A DNA stretch of 64,000 nucleotides, from NCBI RefSeq assembly GCF_030345075.1, contig NZ_CP128361.1, forward strand, positions 4,340,001 to 4,404,000. The letters run 5' to 3'. Of this stretch, positions 1-7,471 are shown one piece after another. The notes under the pieces were generated by a model. The model was not told where the DNA came from. It ran no database searches and was given only the letters and a program-made list of their open reading frames with translations. The DNA comes from Solwaraspora sp. WMMA2065 (GTDB lineage: Bacteria > Actinomycetota > Actinomycetes > Mycobacteriales > Micromonosporaceae). Positions within the stretch are counted from its first letter, which is position 1. Each line of letters opens with the position of its first letter. A program made the position numbers and the translations under genes.

Positions 1-377
1 TTCGCCGGCGGGGAAGCCCTCTGGCGGTTCGGCGGCCTCCAGTCGACCGCTGCCCCAGCCGTCGTTCCGGTCGGAAGTGCGGCGGCCTGGATGTCCCGCC
101 CGATCCAATCATGCCCCACCATTCGCCGCCGAGCCCGGCGTGCGTCGGGCTGTCACGCCCGGCACGTTGTCGAGTGGAGGGTCCGGGCACGTCATCCCCG
201 ATGAATTACGTGCCTGGACCCTCCACTCGATGCGTACCGACAGGCGCGGGGAGAGGCGATGCACACGCTGCCCCGTAGCGCCCGAACAACTCGGCCCCCT
301 TCACCGCCACTGGGCTGCCGGCGTCGAGGCTCAGCAGACAAGTTGGACGGCGACCAGCTGGACATCGTCCCCACCGG
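1..377. other. Left-edge stretch without a confident gene
   Basis: No open frame here has a recognisable product. The plus frame starting at base 1 stays open with good GC at third positions until a TGA at 202-204, so it could be the last 67 codons of a gene entering from the left, but its predicted protein resembles nothing I know and its stop lies inside a strong hairpin. The rest is read-through downstream of the minus-strand methyltransferase. Confidence 0.35.
171..229. terminator. Long hairpin, probable terminator
   Basis: Arms 171-192 and 208-229 are 22 bases long and complementary except for one position, separated by a 15-base loop. The hairpin lies about 150 bases past the stop of the minus-strand methyltransferase. 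There is no U-tract, as is usual for high-GC actinobacterial terminators. It could equally serve a gene coming from the left. Confidence 0.6.
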
Positions 378-1031
378 TCAGAGTTTGCGGGCGACCAGCA
401 TGCCCAGCGGCGGCCGGTCCGGCGCTGGCGCAGTCTGCTCGACGGTCACCAGGACCTGGAAACCGGCTCCGGTCAGCAACCGCGCCACCTCAGCCGGCCG
501 CTGCCGGTGGAAGCGCAGGTCAATCCGCTTACCCTCGAACTCCTCCCGGTGCCGAACGTGGTCGCCGATCTGGAAGGCCAACATCAGGTAGCCGCCCGGC
601 ACCAGCACCCGATGGAACTCGGCGAACGCCTGCGACCGCCGCTGCCACGGCAGATGGATGATCGAGAAGAAGGCGAGCAACCCGCCGAGCCCACCGTCGG
701 GCAGATCCAGATCGAGCATCGAGCCGACCTCGAACCGCAGCCCCGGGTACGCCCGGCGGGCGTGGTCGATCATGCGTGGGGACAGGTCGACCCCGAACGC
801 GTCCAGTCCGTGCCCGGCCAGCAGCACGGTGACCCGGCCCGGCCCGCAGCCGACATCGGCGACCGCGGTGTTGCCCGTCGAGCGCACCAGTTCGGCGAAC
901 ATGCCGAGCATGGCCCGGTCCAGCGGCGACTCGTCCAGCTCGCTCTTCACCGCCTCGGCGTACTCGCCGACGATCGCGTCGTAGGAGTCCCGGGTGGTGG
1001 TCAGGAAGTCGGCGTCGGACACCCGCAGCAC
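378..1031 (-). CDS. Class I SAM-dependent methyltransferase
   Basis: The 217-residue protein is a small soluble methyltransferase of the Methyltransf_11/25 type. The SAM-binding motif I is VADVGCGPGRVT (about residues 58-69), followed by GVDLSPRMI (motif II acidic residue binding the ribose) and a later motif near FSIIHLPW. The substrate cannot be read from the sequence: such stand-alone enzymes methylate anything from small metabolites to rRNA. A GTG start is used, and a second GTG three codons in is possible. It is transcribed away from the following plus-strand gene. The hairpin at 171-229 may end its transcript. No neighbour points to a pathway. Confidence 0.85.
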   Translation of the reverse strand: MLRVSDADFLTTTRDSYDAIVGEYAEAVKSELDESPLDRAMLGMFAELVRSTGNTAVADVGCGPGRVTVLLAGHGLDAFGVDLSPRMIDHARRAYPGLRFEVGSMLDLDLPDGGLGGLLAFFSIIHLPWQRRSQAFAEFHRVLVPGGYLMLAFQIGDHVRHREEFEGKRIDLRFHRQRPAEVARLLTGAGFQVLVTVEQTAPAPDRPPLGMLVARKL

Positions 1032-1141
1032 GGTACGCGACCAGAGCCCGCGCGGTGGCGACGACCTCTCGTCGCAGACGCGCCGCGTACCGCGATCGGT
1101 TGCCTGATTTCCCGTCGCATCGATGTGGTGAGGTGACCGGC

Positions 1142-1627
1142 ATGGGTGTGCTGTACGACTACTTCCGGTCCGTCGACGACGACGCGGCCATCGCGCTGAT
1201 GGGCGAGCTCGACGGCGGGCCGGTCGCCCGCGCTGCCGGCAGCGGCGACATCGACGGTGCCGGCGGCGTTGCCGTGGACGCCGTCGACCTCAAGTGGATC
1301 GACCCTCCGGTCGCTCTCGGTCAGCTCGTCAGCTTCGTCCGCGACGCGCCCTGGCGGGCCAGCCTGGTGCAGAGCCGACTGATCTGGAGCCCGGAGCGGC
1401 ACGGCCCGTGGCTGTTCGGCCTCGACGACGCCACCCGGGACGCCCTCGCCTCGATCACCGGCGGTCAGCTGCCGGAGCTGTCGGCGCGCTGGGGTCGGAT
1501 CGACGAGTTCATCCACTCCGGCCCCCTGCCCGAGGACGAGCTCGTCCCGGTGATCGAGGCGATCGCCGGTCTCGCCCGACGGACCCGCGACGCCGGTGAC
1601 CACCTCTACTGCTGGTGCTGCCTGTGA
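1142..1627 (+). CDS. Conserved-looking hypothetical protein, 161 aa
   Basis: The reading frame begins at an ATG preceded by GAGGTGACC, which fits a ribosome binding site and argues against the longer frame starting at 1055. The protein starts MGVLYDYFRSVDDDAA and ends in an unusual cysteine-rich tail, YCWCCL. It is acidic, has no signal peptide or membrane segment, and shows no motif I can assign. The frame has strong third-position GC, so it is very likely a real gene. It lies alone between the divergent methyltransferase and the response regulator 69 bases downstream. Function unknown. Confidence 0.7.
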   Translation: MGVLYDYFRSVDDDAAIALMGELDGGPVARAAGSGDIDGAGGVAVDAVDLKWIDPPVALGQLVSFVRDAPWRASLVQSRLIWSPERHGPWLFGLDDATRDALASITGGQLPELSARWGRIDEFIHSGPLPEDELVPVIEAIAGLARRTRDAGDHLYCWCCL

Positions 1628-1696
1628 CGGGCCGCGGCTGACCGGTGCCGCCGGTTCTCATCCTTCTCCCATGATGGCGTGATCTGATCAGCGGAC

Positions 1697-2464
1697 ATGG
1701 GCAACACATCGGCGCGCATCCTGGTCGTCGACGACCAGCCGAACATCGTCGACATGCTGGTCACCGTGCTCACCTTCCACGGTTTCGCCGTCGACTCCGC
1801 GACCACGGTGGCGCAGGCGGAGCAGCTCGCCGAGTCGGGTCGACCGGACCTCGTCGTACTCGACGTGATGCTGCCCGACGGCGACGGCTTCGACCTGTGC
1901 CGGCGGCTACGGCAACGCGGCCACCGGTTCGGCATCGTCTTCCTGACCGCCCGCGACGCCCGCCGCGACCTGGTCTCCGGGCTAACCCTCGGCGGTGACG
2001 ACTACCTGACCAAGCCGTTCGCGGTGGAGGAACTGCTGGCCCGGGTACGGGCGGTGCTGCGCCGGGTCGGCTCCGGTCCCGCCGGGCGCGACGGTCCCGC
2101 CGGCCGGGACGGCCCCGCCGGGCCGGGCGATCCGGCTGGTACGGCCGGCCGGGCCGGCTCCGTGCTGCGCTACGCCGACCTGGAGCTGGACGAGGACACC
2201 CTGCTGGTGTCCCGGGCCGGCGCACCGGTGCAGTTGTCGCCGACCGAGTTCAAACTGCTGCGCTACCTGATGCTCAACTCCGGTCGGGTACTGTCCCGCA
2301 GTCAGATCCTGGAGGCGGTGTGGCGCTACGACTTCGGTGGTGAGTCGAATGTCGTCGACACCTACATCGGCTACCTGCGCCGCAAACTGGACCCGCTCGG
2401 TGAGCCGCTGATCGTCACCCACCGCGGCTTCGGCTACGCGCTGCGTACCGCCGTGCAGGGGTGA
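1697..2464 (+). CDS. OmpR/PhoB-family response regulator
   Basis: This 255-residue protein has an N-terminal receiver domain (about residues 5-120) with the paired acidic residues DDQ near the start, the phospho-acceptor aspartate in VLDVMLPDGDG and the conserved lysine in TKPFAVEEL. A C-terminal winged-helix domain (about 155-252) carries the usual SPTEFKLLRYLM and VVDTYIGYLRRKLD segments. It should be phosphorylated by the histidine kinase encoded three bases downstream and bind DNA as a dimer. The linker is odd: residues about 127-150 are a collagen-like run of Gly-Pro-Ala-Gly and Gly-Arg-Asp-Gly triplets, making it longer than normal. The target genes cannot be told from sequence. Confidence 0.92.
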   Translation: MGNTSARILVVDDQPNIVDMLVTVLTFHGFAVDSATTVAQAEQLAESGRPDLVVLDVMLPDGDGFDLCRRLRQRGHRFGIVFLTARDARRDLVSGLTLGGDDYLTKPFAVEELLARVRAVLRRVGSGPAGRDGPAGRDGPAGPGDPAGTAGRAGSVLRYADLELDEDTLLVSRAGAPVQLSPTEFKLLRYLMLNSGRVLSRSQILEAVWRYDFGGESNVVDTYIGYLRRKLDPLGEPLIVTHRGFGYALRTAVQG

Positions 2465-2467
2465 GCC

Positions 2468-3943
2468 GTGCTGCCGCGCAGCCGCACCCGGCGGGCACCG
2501 CGCTGGTCGCTGCGCGGGTCGCTGATCGCCGCCACCGTGGCGCTCACCTGCGCCGCGCTGCTGATCACCGGCGTGGTCAGCGCGGTCGCGATGCGCCAGC
2601 AGCTGATGAACCGCACCGACGAACAGCTCACCACTGCCGCCGCGCTGGTCGCCAGCGGCAGCCGGCAGATCGCCCGGGTCGGCGAGCGGGACCTGCGGGA
2701 CCAGACGGTACGCGCGGTGATCGGCCCCACCGAGTTTCTGGTGGAGTTCCGCACCGGTGACGGCGAGCTGACCCGGTTCGCGTCGACCGCGCCGGTGCCG
2801 GCGACCCCGCTGCTGGACGCCGCACCGGCCCCGCCGCCCGGCGGGCGGTCCCCGCTGACCAGCATCACCACGCCGGAAGGGGGGTACCGGGTGGTGACCG
2901 TCGACGCCGGCCCCGGTGTGGTGCTGCTGGGGCTGCCGCTGGCCCCGGTCCGGGAGACCGTGGCGCGGCTGCTCGGCATCGAGGTGCTGGTGTCGGTGGC
3001 GGTCGCCGTACTGCTGGCGTTTCTGGCCCGGATGCTGATCGTGGCCCGGATGCGGCCGTTGGACGACATCGCGCGGACCGCCGACGCGATCGCCGGTGGG
3101 CAGTTGGACCGCCGGGTGCCGATAACCGACGACCCCCGACGGGTACGGCGTACCGAAGCGGGCCGGCTGACCCTGGCGGTCAACGGCATGCTGGACCGGA
3201 TCCTCGCCGCGTTGGCCGTGCGGGAGCGATCCGAACAGCGGATGCGGTCGTTCGTCGCGGACGCGTCGCACGAGCTGCGCACCCCGCTGACCGTGATCCG
3301 CGGCTACACCCAGCTGCTGCGCGGCGGCATGGTCGACGAGCGGCGCCGGCCGGACGTGCTGCGCCGGCTCGACGACGAGGCCGCCCGGATGTCCAAGATG
3401 GTGTCCGATCTGCTGTTTCTGGCCCGGTTGGACGCCGAGCCGCAGTTGCAGGACGAGCCGGTCGACATCGCCGTGCTGGCCCGCGACGCGGTCGCCGACG
3501 CGCTCGCCGTCGAACCGCAACGGGTGATCGCGCTGGATTCGCCACCGCATCTGCTCGTCGCCGGCGATACTGACGCGCTGCGGCGGGTGCTGGCGAACCT
3601 GCTGGCCAACGTACGGGCGCACACGCCGGTCGAGGCGAACGCCGAGGTGTCGGTGCGCGCCGCCGCCGGCCGGGTGCGGGTGGCGGTGTCGGACACCGGG
3701 CCGGGGCTGACGCCGGAGGCCGCCGAACGGGTCTTCGACCGCTTCTACCGGGTAGGCGCGGCGGGCGGCGCCACCGAGGGCAGCGGGCTCGGGCTGGCGA
3801 TCGTCGCCGACGCGGTACGGGCTCTCGGTGGCGAGGTCGGTGCCGACACCACTCCCGGCGGCGGGACCACCATCTGGTTCACCGTCCCCGCTGGACCGGC
3901 CGGTGCCGCTGGCGTCACTCGTAGTGGTAGCGGCATGAAATGA
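2468..3943 (+). CDS. Sensor histidine kinase, partner of upstream regulator
   Basis: The 491-residue membrane kinase starts at GTG, three bases after the regulator stop, so the pair is an operon. It has a first membrane segment (about residues 15-37), an extracytoplasmic sensor of about 120 residues, a second segment (about 160-185), a HAMP linker (PLDDIARTADAIAGGQL), a HisKA domain with the phospho-acceptor histidine in [11 protein letters not shown], and a HATPase domain with N, G1 and G2 boxes (DTGPGLTP, GSGLGLAI). The layout is that of the TcrY/MprB-like actinobacterial kinases. The signal is unknown. Its last 29 bases overlap, in the opposite direction, the end of the YoeB-like toxin gene. 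Confidence 0.92.
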   Translation: MLPRSRTRRAPRWSLRGSLIAATVALTCAALLITGVVSAVAMRQQLMNRTDEQLTTAAALVASGSRQIARVGERDLRDQTVRAVIGPTEFLVEFRTGDGELTRFASTAPVPATPLLDAAPAPPPGGRSPLTSITTPEGGYRVVTVDAGPGVVLLGLPLAPVRETVARLLGIEVLVSVAVAVLLAFLARMLIVARMRPLDDIARTADAIAGGQLDRRVPITDDPRRVRRTEAGRLTLAVNGMLDRILAALAVRERSEQRMRSFVADASHELRTPLTVIRGYTQLLRGGMVDERRRPDVLRRLDDEAARMSKMVSDLLFLARLDAEPQLQDEPVDIAVLARDAVADALAVEPQRVIALDSPPHLLVAGDTDALRRVLANLLANVRAHTPVEANAEVSVRAAAGRVRVAVSDTGPGLTPEAAERVFDRFYRVGAAGGATEGSGLGLAIVADAVRALGGEVGADTTPGGGTTIWFTVPAGPAGAAGVTRSGSGMK

Positions 3944-4175
3944 CAGTGATTGCCCCCTGCTCGACCGCGTACACCAGACGGTGCTCATCGTCGATGCGCC
4001 GCGACCGCAGGCCGGCAAGGTTGTTCCGAAGAATCTCGGGCTTGCCGATGCCTGGCCCGTCAGGGTCCCGCTTGATGTCGGAAATCAGGGCGTTGATTCG
4101 CCTCAGCGTCTTGCGGTCCTGGGTCTGCCAGTACAGGTAGTCGGACCAGGCGTTGTCGGTCCAGGTGAGCTTCAC
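3915..4175 (-). CDS. yoeB: YoeB/Txe-family mRNA interferase toxin
   Basis: The 86-residue protein matches the YoeB family over its full length: an N-terminal KLTWTDNAWSDYLYW, a central KRDPDGPGIGKPEILRNNLAG and a C-terminal RLVYAVEQGAITVISCRYHYE. The family toxins cut mRNA at the ribosomal A site using Glu, Arg and a C-terminal His-Tyr pair, all of which appear present (Glu in PEIL, Arg in HRLVY, the terminal HYE). The start codon overlaps the antitoxin stop by four bases, giving translational coupling. It ends inside the convergent kinase gene. The antitoxin would neutralise it and autorepress the operon. Confidence 0.93.
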   Translation of the reverse strand: MKLTWTDNAWSDYLYWQTQDRKTLRRINALISDIKRDPDGPGIGKPEILRNNLAGLRSRRIDDEHRLVYAVEQGAITVISCRYHYE

Positions 4176-4429
4176 TCGTCGAGACCCAGGTCACGCTCGA
4201 CGGCGGTCCCGGCCCGCCACTGGTCGATGCTCTCCATCAGGTGATTCGCGTTGGCAGGCGTCCGGAGCAGGTAGTTCGTCTCCATGATCGAATCCCAGTC
4301 CTCCTTGCTCACCAGCACTGCGTTGCCCCGCTTGGAGACGATCTCGATCGGGGTGTGGTCCTCGTTGACCCGCTCGATGAGCGGGAACAGGGTCTTACGG
4401 GCCTCGCTCGCACTGATCGCCGCCGCCAC
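4172..4429 (-). CDS. yefM: YefM/Phd-family antitoxin
   Basis: The 85-residue protein begins MAAAISASEARKTLFPLIERV and carries the typical PIEIVSKRGNAVLVSKEDW stretch of the Phd/YefM DNA-binding fold. Its C-terminal part (about residues 52-85) should thread onto and block the YoeB-like toxin encoded immediately downstream with a 4-base overlap. In this family the antitoxin, with the toxin as corepressor, binds palindromes in its own promoter. The upstream stretch around 4440-4470 holds AT-richer sequence with the near-repeat GTACCGGATACGGTACC, a plausible operator. The pair is complete and intact. Confidence 0.93.
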   Translation of the reverse strand: MAAAISASEARKTLFPLIERVNEDHTPIEIVSKRGNAVLVSKEDWDSIMETNYLLRTPANANHLMESIDQWRAGTAVERDLGLDE

Positions 4430-4444
4430 GACTCCTCCTCAATC

Positions 4445-4465
4445 TTGTACCGGATACGGTACCAC
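4445..4465. promoter_or_regulatory. Putative YefM/YoeB autoregulatory site
   Basis: The sequence just upstream of the antitoxin start contains GGATACGGTACC flanked by GTACC, giving imperfect inverted repeats with GTACC and GGTAC arms. YefM-type operators are short palindromes overlapping the promoter. This is assignment by position and symmetry only. Confidence 0.3.
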
Positions 4466-4586
4466 TTACCGGACTCCGCTGCCAGGATGCTCCCTCGCAC
4501 CCCCGTAGCGGCTTGCGGTTGACGAGCAGCGCCGGGCGGGAGTGTCGCGGTGACGTCGGCGGGCGCAACGGGTACGGTCTCCGGCC

Positions 4587-5546
4587 GTGGCGACGAAACC
4601 GGCGAACCAGGCCGCCGCGCGGGCGGCGGCGCTTGAGGCCGACGCGGAGAAGTATCCGAACGAGCGGGCCGAGCTCCTGCTGGAAGCGGCCGAGGCGTGG
4701 CGGGTGGCCGGCCGACTCGACCGGGCACGCAAGCTGCTGGCCGAGCTGATCGCGGCGGGCGGCGAGGACGGCTGTTACGCGCGATGCGACCTGGCCGGCA
4801 TCGAGTTCGAGGCCGGGGCGGACAGCGAGGCGTACGAGGAGCTGGCCCGGCTCGCCCGCGACCCCGACCTGGGTCAGGCGCAGTGCACCCTTGTCGCCGA
4901 GTTGCTGGCTGAACGCGGTGACCTGCCGGCGGCGCTGGTTTGGTACGACCGGGCCGTCGCTCGCCTGACGGCGGACGATCTCGAGGCGCTGCGCGGGCCG
5001 AACGGCTGGATGCAGATGTCGTCGGTGCTGGTTTGGGGCCGCCGCGAGGTCCGGCGCCGGCTCGGGTTGCCGGCCGACGCCACCGACGAGATAGCTCCGG
5101 CGGCACCGGCGCAGCGGATGGCCGAGCCGACCGGACTGCCGACGACCCTGGACGAGGCGCGTGAGCACTTCGAGTCGGGTCGGATACCTGACCAGTTGCG
5201 GCTGCTGGTGTTTCAGCGCGCCGAGCGGGCCGAGGCCCGCCGCCGGTGGCCCGACGCGTACGTCGACCCTGACGAGGTGTACTTCCCGGCGGCGGAGCGT
5301 CGCTGGCGCGGCCTGGCCGAAAGCGGGGTGCCGGCCATCCGCGTGGTGCCAGCCACGGTTGCCGGGTTGTCGGAGTTCGCCGAGCGGATCGGTGAGTCGC
5401 CGCTCGACTCAGCGGTGAAGACCCGGTACGCCAGGCTGGCCGCCGACCAGGACACGATCGTCTGGCCGCCGGCACGCAACGATCCGTGCTGGTGCGGGTC
5501 GGGCGCCAAGTACAAGAAGTGCTGCGGCCGAGCAGGCCTGGGCTAG
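4587..5546 (+). CDS. TPR-like protein with C-terminal SEC-C zinc motif
   Basis: The 319-residue protein has two recognisable parts. Residues about 1-130 are alanine- and leucine-rich helical hairpins with the rhythm of TPR repeats. The last 20 residues form a SEC-C zinc-binding motif, NDPCWCGSGAKYKKCCG, of the CxCx8CC type seen at the end of SecA and in many stand-alone proteins. Its role is unknown; SEC-C modules bind zinc and often mediate protein contacts. A GTG start is used, with a TACGGT hexamer about eight bases upstream that could be a -10 element of a leaderless transcript. It sits between two toxin-antitoxin operons on the opposite strand, with no sign that it belongs to either. Confidence 0.8.
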   Translation: MATKPANQAAARAAALEADAEKYPNERAELLLEAAEAWRVAGRLDRARKLLAELIAAGGEDGCYARCDLAGIEFEAGADSEAYEELARLARDPDLGQAQCTLVAELLAERGDLPAALVWYDRAVARLTADDLEALRGPNGWMQMSSVLVWGRREVRRRLGLPADATDEIAPAAPAQRMAEPTGLPTTLDEAREHFESGRIPDQLRLLVFQRAERAEARRRWPDAYVDPDEVYFPAAERRWRGLAESGVPAIRVVPATVAGLSEFAERIGESPLDSAVKTRYARLAADQDTIVWPPARNDPCWCGSGAKYKKCCGRAGLG

Positions 5547-5570
5547 TAACGCCGTACCCGACCCAGCGAC

Positions 5571-5963
5571 CTAGCTGAGACCGGGGCAGGCTGTCGGTAG
5601 TCCGATCGTGCGGGCGATGTCCAGCATCCGCTTGTCGTAACTGATCAGGACCGTCAGGGCGTCGCCCAGCACCTGGGCGCTTGCGATGTGGATCGCGTCC
5701 AGGGACCGCGCACCTGATGGTATGAGCGCGGCGGCGTCCCGGACCTCGGCGGTCAGCAGGATCTCGGTGAAGTTGCGCAGCAGATCCGACATCATGTCGG
5801 GGTAGTCACCGATCGTGTCGAGGGTACGGACGGTCTCGACGAACCCGAGGGTCGACGTGGCCATCGGTGCCGCAGGTTGATCGGCAAGGTACTCGCGCAA
5901 CTCGGGCGCGTACGACCGGCCAGAGACGAGGGTGACGAGAGCCGAGGAGTCAAGGTAGATCAA
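5571..5963 (-). CDS. PIN-domain (VapC-like) toxin
   Basis: The 130-residue protein is a full-length PIN domain. The acidic residues that bind magnesium are visible: Asp in MIYLDSSALV at residue 5, Glu in STLGFVET, Asp in RSLDAIHIASA and Asp in SYDKRMLD. VapC-family enzymes are ribonucleases that usually cut tRNA or rRNA. The gene overlaps its antitoxin by four bases. The cognate antitoxin is of the Phd/YefM type rather than the AbrB or RHH type, a common combination in actinobacteria. The target RNA cannot be predicted. Confidence 0.92.
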   Translation of the reverse strand: MIYLDSSALVTLVSGRSYAPELREYLADQPAAPMATSTLGFVETVRTLDTIGDYPDMMSDLLRNFTEILLTAEVRDAAALIPSGARSLDAIHIASAQVLGDALTVLISYDKRMLDIARTIGLPTACPGLS

Positions 5964-6244
5964 CGGTCCTCGTCCTCACGGGCTTCGAGCAGCAGGTCCA
6001 GCGGTGACACGTCCTCTGGTACGTCGAAGTGCGGGATCTGGTCCAGGTCGCTCGTCGTGGTCGTGGCGAGTCTGATCAGGCCCTTCGCGACCAGCGGCGA
6101 GTAGCGGCTGAGGGCGGCCGAACCAGGCAGCAGCACGGCGATCACGGTGCCGTGCCGGGTGACCTCGAGCGTTTCGCCACGCTCGACCCTGGCGAACATG
6201 GCACTCGGGTTGTACGAGAATTCACGTACGGACACGGTGCTCAA
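5960..6244 (-). CDS. Phd/YefM-type antitoxin of the PIN toxin
   Basis: The 94-residue protein starts MSTVSVREFSYNPSAMFARV and continues RGETLEVTRHGTVIAVLLP, the Phd/YefM DNA-binding fold (about residues 1-50). The acidic C-terminal tail (PHFDVPEDVSPLDLLLEAREDEDR) should bind the PIN toxin encoded downstream. Start and stop codons of the two genes overlap. The upstream 6250-6290 stretch is AT-richer than its surroundings and is the likely autoregulated promoter. It is not closely similar to the YefM-like antitoxin 1.5 kb away, so the two modules look independently acquired. Confidence 0.9.
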   Translation of the reverse strand: MSTVSVREFSYNPSAMFARVERGETLEVTRHGTVIAVLLPGSAALSRYSPLVAKGLIRLATTTTSDLDQIPHFDVPEDVSPLDLLLEAREDEDR

Positions 6245-6409
6245 CCTGACCCCCTAACTGTGCCTACAACTCAACAATAGTACCTACAGCTTCAGCCGCC
6301 GCCCGGAACCACGGGACGAGCGGGTGCGGTTGCAGCGGTGCGGGCAGTTCTTAACGGGTTCTCATCGAACTCACGTCCGGCTTGCACCCCGGCCGGGTGT
6401 GATCGGGGC

Positions 6410-7303
6410 ATGCGCATCTGGAGACCTCGCAACCGACGGGGATGGCTGCTGCTCACCGCGGCGCTGCTGATCCCCGGGAGTCTGGTCGTCGCGGACCGGA
6501 TCGCCGCCGGGGTGGTCGGCGGCCGGCTCGCCGACGCCGTCGGCTGTGTCCTCGGGCTGGCCGAGCCGCCGCAGGTCGACGTAAACGGCTTCCCGTTCGT
6601 GACGCAGGCGTTGGCGGGCCGGTTCGCCGGTCTCACCGTCACCGCCGACCGCTTCGGCGAAAGCGACCTGCCGATCGCCGGGGTCACCGCCGAGGTGTCC
6701 GACGTCGAGATCGACGGCGACCTGGCGGCGGCCGGTGCCGGCTCCACCGGGTCGGGCCCCGTCGAGATCCGGATCGGTCGGCTGTACGCCGCGCTCACGG
6801 TCGACCTCACGCGACTGGACGCGCTGGCCGGCAACCGGTCCGACAGCGGGACCGAGGACCGGTCCGACGGCGAGGCCGCGGACTCCGGCGGCGGTCTGCT
6901 CTCCGGGGCCGACGTGCAGATTCGCGGCAGCGGCAACGGCCAGCTGATCGTCGACCTGATAGCGACGAGCTTCGGCCAGGCCGTGCCGGTGACCGTGTAC
7001 GCCGTACCCGTGCTCGACGGCCGGATGTTGCGGATCGAGCCGGTGGAGGTCGAGGTATTCGGGCTGCGCCGCTCCGCCGACCAGCTGGCCGGTGCCGTCG
7101 GCGCCGGTGCCCTCGGCGAACGCCGGATCGAACGGGAACTGCCCGAGCTGCCGGCCGGGCTGGCGTACCAGGGGCTGACCGCGACCGCCGACGGGCTGCG
7201 CCTGGAGATCACCGGCGAGTCCGTCGCCGTCGGCGGCGACGAGCTGCGACCCGCCGGGCGGGCGACGCCGTCAGGGACCGACAAGTGCGGGGAGTCAGCG
7301 TGA
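6410..7303 (+). CDS. DUF2993 (LmeA-like) lipid-binding protein
   Basis: The 297-residue protein has an N-terminal membrane anchor or signal sequence (about residues 10-28, WLLLTAALLIPGSLVVADR) followed by the DUF2993 pattern: VDVNGFPFVTQALAGRFAGLTVTADRF and later DLIATSFGQAVPVTVYAVPVLDG. The mycobacterial relative LmeA is a periplasmic phospholipid-binding protein that helps mature lipomannan. This protein therefore probably acts at the outer face of the membrane on phosphatidylinositol-type lipids; that is inference. The Asp/Gly/Ser-rich insertion around residues 140-165 is unusual. The ATG at 6410 was chosen because it gives a proper signal sequence. Confidence 0.8.
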   Translation: MRIWRPRNRRGWLLLTAALLIPGSLVVADRIAAGVVGGRLADAVGCVLGLAEPPQVDVNGFPFVTQALAGRFAGLTVTADRFGESDLPIAGVTAEVSDVEIDGDLAAAGAGSTGSGPVEIRIGRLYAALTVDLTRLDALAGNRSDSGTEDRSDGEAADSGGGLLSGADVQIRGSGNGQLIVDLIATSFGQAVPVTVYAVPVLDGRMLRIEPVEVEVFGLRRSADQLAGAVGAGALGERRIERELPELPAGLAYQGLTATADGLRLEITGESVAVGGDELRPAGRATPSGTDKCGESA

Positions 7304-7471
7304 ACACGGTCCAGACCGGTGGCCGCCCTGATCGCCAATTTGGACCGTCGGGGACACCCAGACGGACACTTGGCGCGACGGGCTGCTACCGGCCAGCGAA
7401 GCGGGTCGACCACTCGACGCAGCAGCCGGGCTGCCGTTCAGCACCGGCGGTAACCCACCGTAGTATGCCGG

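Noticed and set aside
77-661. 194-codon plus frame over the left edge and methyltransferase
   Set aside because: Arg/Pro/Ala-rich with no motif, and mostly antisense to the methyltransferase gene.
1982-4018. 678-codon minus-strand frame over the two-component genes
   Set aside because: It is the antisense of a well-supported regulator and kinase; its product is Gln/His/Arg-rich with no motif. Long antisense frames are normal at this GC content.
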